From positions 1 to 58,165 of the forward strand of contig JAADVB010000108.1 of NCBI GenBank assembly GCA_023334545.1: a stretch of DNA of 58,165 nt, read 5' to 3'. Positions 55,954 through 58,165 of this stretch are shown here, piece after piece. Position numbers and translations under genes: made by a program. Position 1 is the stretch's first letter. Each line of letters begins with the position of its first letter. Under the pieces are notes generated by a model. The model was not told where the DNA came from. It was given only the letters and a program-made list of their open reading frames with translations, and searched no databases. This stretch comes from Salisapilia sapeloensis (taxonomy: Eukaryota; Oomycota; Peronosporomycetes; Peronosporales; Salisapiliaceae).

Positions 55954-56636
55954 CTAGGCACGATACACACTCGAGTTGCCTTGCTCTAGTGACGCACCAT
56001 TCGACGTGTTCATTGGCTTACTCAAGTCGTTTTGCATGGCATAGTACACGTTTGAGTCACTCGACAGCGCCGCGAAGGCCATGTACGTCTTGAACAAGAG
56101 AATAGCCTATTCATATGTATAAGCACTACTTCATAAGCGTTAAAAGCCATGTGCTCTACCATTAATTGCATCTCCACAAGCAAGAATAGAATGAGGAAGA
56201 CGTAGAAAGCTGTCGGCTTGTCATAACGCTTCAACTCGTCCTCCACGACTTTCAAGCTGCTGAATAAAGCAGACTCGGCAGCAGCGTAACAAGCGATCCC
56301 GAGAGAGATGGTATGGCAAAGAAGGCTGACACCTGAGGCAACAAGGAGCTATATGTGGATATCAGTCACCGATTGGGATAAATAAAGTAGATAGATAAAA
56401 GCAATGCTTACATATTTAACTTTGTCGACTGGAATATCCGCGCGCGTGTTTTGCATTATATAGTAGCCATACGCAGACACAAGGATTGCGATGACTGTGC
56501 TCCACCAAGCTTGGAACCACGTGACACTGAAGCCGACGAGAGTCACACCGAGATTGATTATGCTAAAGAGCTTAACACCGGAGATGGCAACCTCAAGAGG
56601 CTCGCTCATAGACGCTAGACCGCTTAGCCTTTCCAT
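55954..56636 (-). CDS. Four-TM hypothetical membrane protein
   Basis: Three exons: 56412-56636, a middle exon from 56348 to about 56161, and a last exon from about 56108 to the stop at 55954. Four hydrophobic helices are seen: GVKLFSIINLGVTLVGFSV, STVIAILVSAYGYYIM, GVSLLCHTISLGIACYAA and AFYVFLILFLLVEMQLM, with a polar C-terminus (NDLSKPMNTSNGASLEQG). No family was recognised. An alternative start is the second Met (MSEPLEVAISG). The second intron donor is placed at ATG|GTAGAGC because the alternative would leave an impossible 23-bp intron. It converges with the golgin (122-bp gap). Confidence 0.65.
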
Positions 56637-57144
56637 TACTGCTTAAAGCTATTGACAGACAGCACTAGATTAGAAAATGAACCGGCAAGATGTGGTTTAT
56701 CCTGTGAAGAGACGCATCTCGCGTAGTGGACAAATCCCATGTGACGCCTGGCAAAAGCGGCGTCGGTTCATTCTGATTGGATTTTGCGATTAAGCTTTTC
56801 CAGCTACCACGTTCTGTTGCTCACTTTTAATATCTTGGAACTACATAATCAAGTTGATCTCGAAACTATCCTATATTGGATTCAATGACTGTTCAAATTG
56901 CTTGCATTTTAAAATCAATTGTGTAATCAGAATGACTAGAATAAATTATGGCAAATACACTTTGCAACCAAATTTGATCTGATCGGTACATGTCGATGAA
57001 ATATAAAGCGATGTTCACTTCTTCGATATTTACAGTAAGCCTTGCACTTCGTGATATTGTGGTAGTAGAATAGATTGACCTAGGAAAAGTATGATAGGCT
57101 CACGAATGTACTCACATCGGATTGCGACAAAAAATGCGGTGTAA
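56637..57144. other. Intergenic, nothing recognised
   Basis: Half a kilobase of AT-rich sequence upstream of the four-TM gene. No gene, RNA or repeat is visible. Confidence 0.4.
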
Positions 57145-57417
57145 CCATTCATTATCCATCCGAAAAATAACCGGCGTCTCGGCAAAATCGAATTAGACGA
57201 AGAGTATTATCGCAAAGAAATAGCAAAAACCAGTCGGTTGCCAAGAATGATATCGTCAGCTTTCAGCAAAAACTTTGAAGATTCTGGAAGTCTATATGAA
57301 TGCAAACATCCTTTCCTGGTAGATGACTTTAAGATGTATTGTGTCACGTACAAGGAGTTTCTATCGTCGATGAACCGAAAGACACTTCAGGAATCCCAGA
57401 CAAAGTCAGCACAATAG
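57145..57417 (+). other. Possible exon or small ORF of unknown function
   Basis: A plus-strand frame open from 57145 to a TAG at 57415-57417, about 90 codons, with the first ATG only at 57247 (56 residues if started there). The translation is charged and polar (KIELDEEYYRKEIAKTSRLP, then FEDSGSLYECKHPFLVDDFK) and reads like protein, so it could be the last exon of a small gene. No domain was recognised. Confidence 0.3.
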
Positions 57418-57943
57418 CCTTAAACAAGATAATCCTTGAACCACCTGATAACCTACCAGGCTGGTGCGTACCTGCACAACTACTACTTTAACTTTGCTAA
57501 AATTAATTTTATAAATGAAAGAAACAAAGCAAACCCTAAATGATTTATAAGCATTTGAGTGGTGACGGAATTGAGGCACACATCCGAAAAGCTGACATTT
57601 TGTACGATATATCTAACAACGCTACCAAGCACATCAACTTAGCTATTGAGAGTGTCGACGTCTCTATCGATGCTTTGCTACAACGCCTTCTGAAAACACC
57701 AAAATTCTGTCACTTTCAAACGTCAACGGCTATAGAATGCTAGAACGTCTGTCGAGGTTCAACTCACTGCGACTTGTGTACAAAATTTATGCATCTATCC
57801 ATTTACACAGCCAAACCGACACAAAGTTATACTTTGCTTCATCTATGGATGATTCTGCCTACACACTACTGCAGAACCTGGCTATAAACCTACTTCATTC
57901 CTGATTTAAATTTTATACTAACGAGTGTAACTTGTCCTACTAG
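57418..57943 (+). other. Probable 5' part of the LRR gene, exons not resolved
   Basis: A frame at 57540-57743 (residues such as ADILYDISNNATKHINLAIE) may belong to the receptor-like gene that follows, but no exon chain could be fixed. A perfect TACTAAC branch site lies at 57917-57923 before the acceptor used by the first LRR exon. Confidence 0.3.
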
Positions 57944-58165
57944 GGACTTGTCGTGGAACCAAATCAGCAGTTTCGAAGCGAACCTTCCATCACTCTACCA
58001 TTTGTAAGCGATCTAAAAGGTGGTATGGTTGGTAAAATAAGTACTCACGGCTCATACCTGCCCTTAGGAATCTGGGCAACAATAGTCTCAAGTCAATTCC
58101 TTCTTCTGTGGTCAACTTGACAAGTCTGAGAAATTTGTAAACAACCTATCTGTCCATTAACTTCA
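57944..58165 (+). CDS. Leucine-rich-repeat protein, partial (runs off the window)
   Basis: Two LRR exons are visible: 57944-58003 (DLSWNQISSFEANLPSLYHL) and 58068-58136 (NLGNNSLKSIPSSVVNLTSL, then RNL). They are joined by a 64-bp phase-2 intron; a GT follows at 58137, again in phase 2. One intron per repeat in the same phase is the hallmark of LRR genes built by exon duplication. In oomycetes such ectodomains often belong to LRR receptor-like kinases of the TKL group, but no TM or kinase part lies within the window, so that is only a possibility. Confidence 0.75.

Noticed and set aside
57145-57417. RXLR-dEER type effector
   Set aside because: The frame has an Arg-rich patch followed by acidic residues, but there is no RXLR motif and no signal peptide could be linked to it.

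Overview
The window reads as nuclear DNA of an oomycete, possibly a compact-genome species such as Albugo (genus is inference). Evidence: dense protein-coding genes with short GT-AG introns (mostly about 45-85 bp, often with a TACTAAC-like branch site), a folate-biopterin-transporter-family protein, mitochondrial complex I subunits, a CEP290-type ciliary protein that fits flagellated zoospores, and the start of a leucine-rich-repeat gene with one intron per repeat. I saw no rRNA, tRNA, CRISPR array or intact transposon. Many exon chains were rebuilt by hand. Where I list exons, phases and total length were checked to stay in frame.

Layout. 1-9.3 kb is the looser, accessory-like part: an FBT-family transporter, a seven-exon LarA-like (nickel racemase family) enzyme with all expected active-site residues, a broken gene for a signal-peptide/single-TM surface protein carrying four in-frame stops, and weak ORFs. 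9.4-14.1 kb holds EMC7, acylphosphatase, an FSH-type serine hydrolase, NTF2 and a Kv-beta-like aldo-keto reductase. 15.6-21.8 kb holds a coiled-coil protein, an ELMO-domain protein with a long acidic extension, a tandem pair of mitochondrial inner-membrane peptidases, an LYR/zinc-ribbon protein and a probable complex I subunit. 21.8-29 kb holds ClpP, ZNHIT3-like, phosphomannose isomerase, a NEK kinase and NDUFS5. 29.1-41.4 kb holds CEP290-like, MetAP2, DDX41 and TRAPPC9/Trs120. 41.5-56.6 kb is a run of small housekeeping genes: ARF-like GTPase, apyrase, Dad2-like kinetochore protein, DHHC palmitoyltransferase, ribosomal P2, GET1, mitochondrial uS17, TBCB, a membrane-anchored CS-domain protein, WDR54, RPC5, ORC6, a GRIP golgin and a four-TM protein. 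The right edge enters an LRR gene.

The genes are mostly unrelated in pathway, but recurring themes are mitochondrial function (Imp pair, ClpP, uS17m, NDUFS5, LYR), ER/Golgi membrane traffic (EMC7, GET1, TRAPPC9, golgin, ARL, DHHC) and microtubule/cilium/cell-cycle functions (CEP290, TBCB, Dad2, NEK, ORC6). Neighbouring genes are very often convergent with 3' gaps of only 6-122 bp, so overlapping 3' transcripts are expected.
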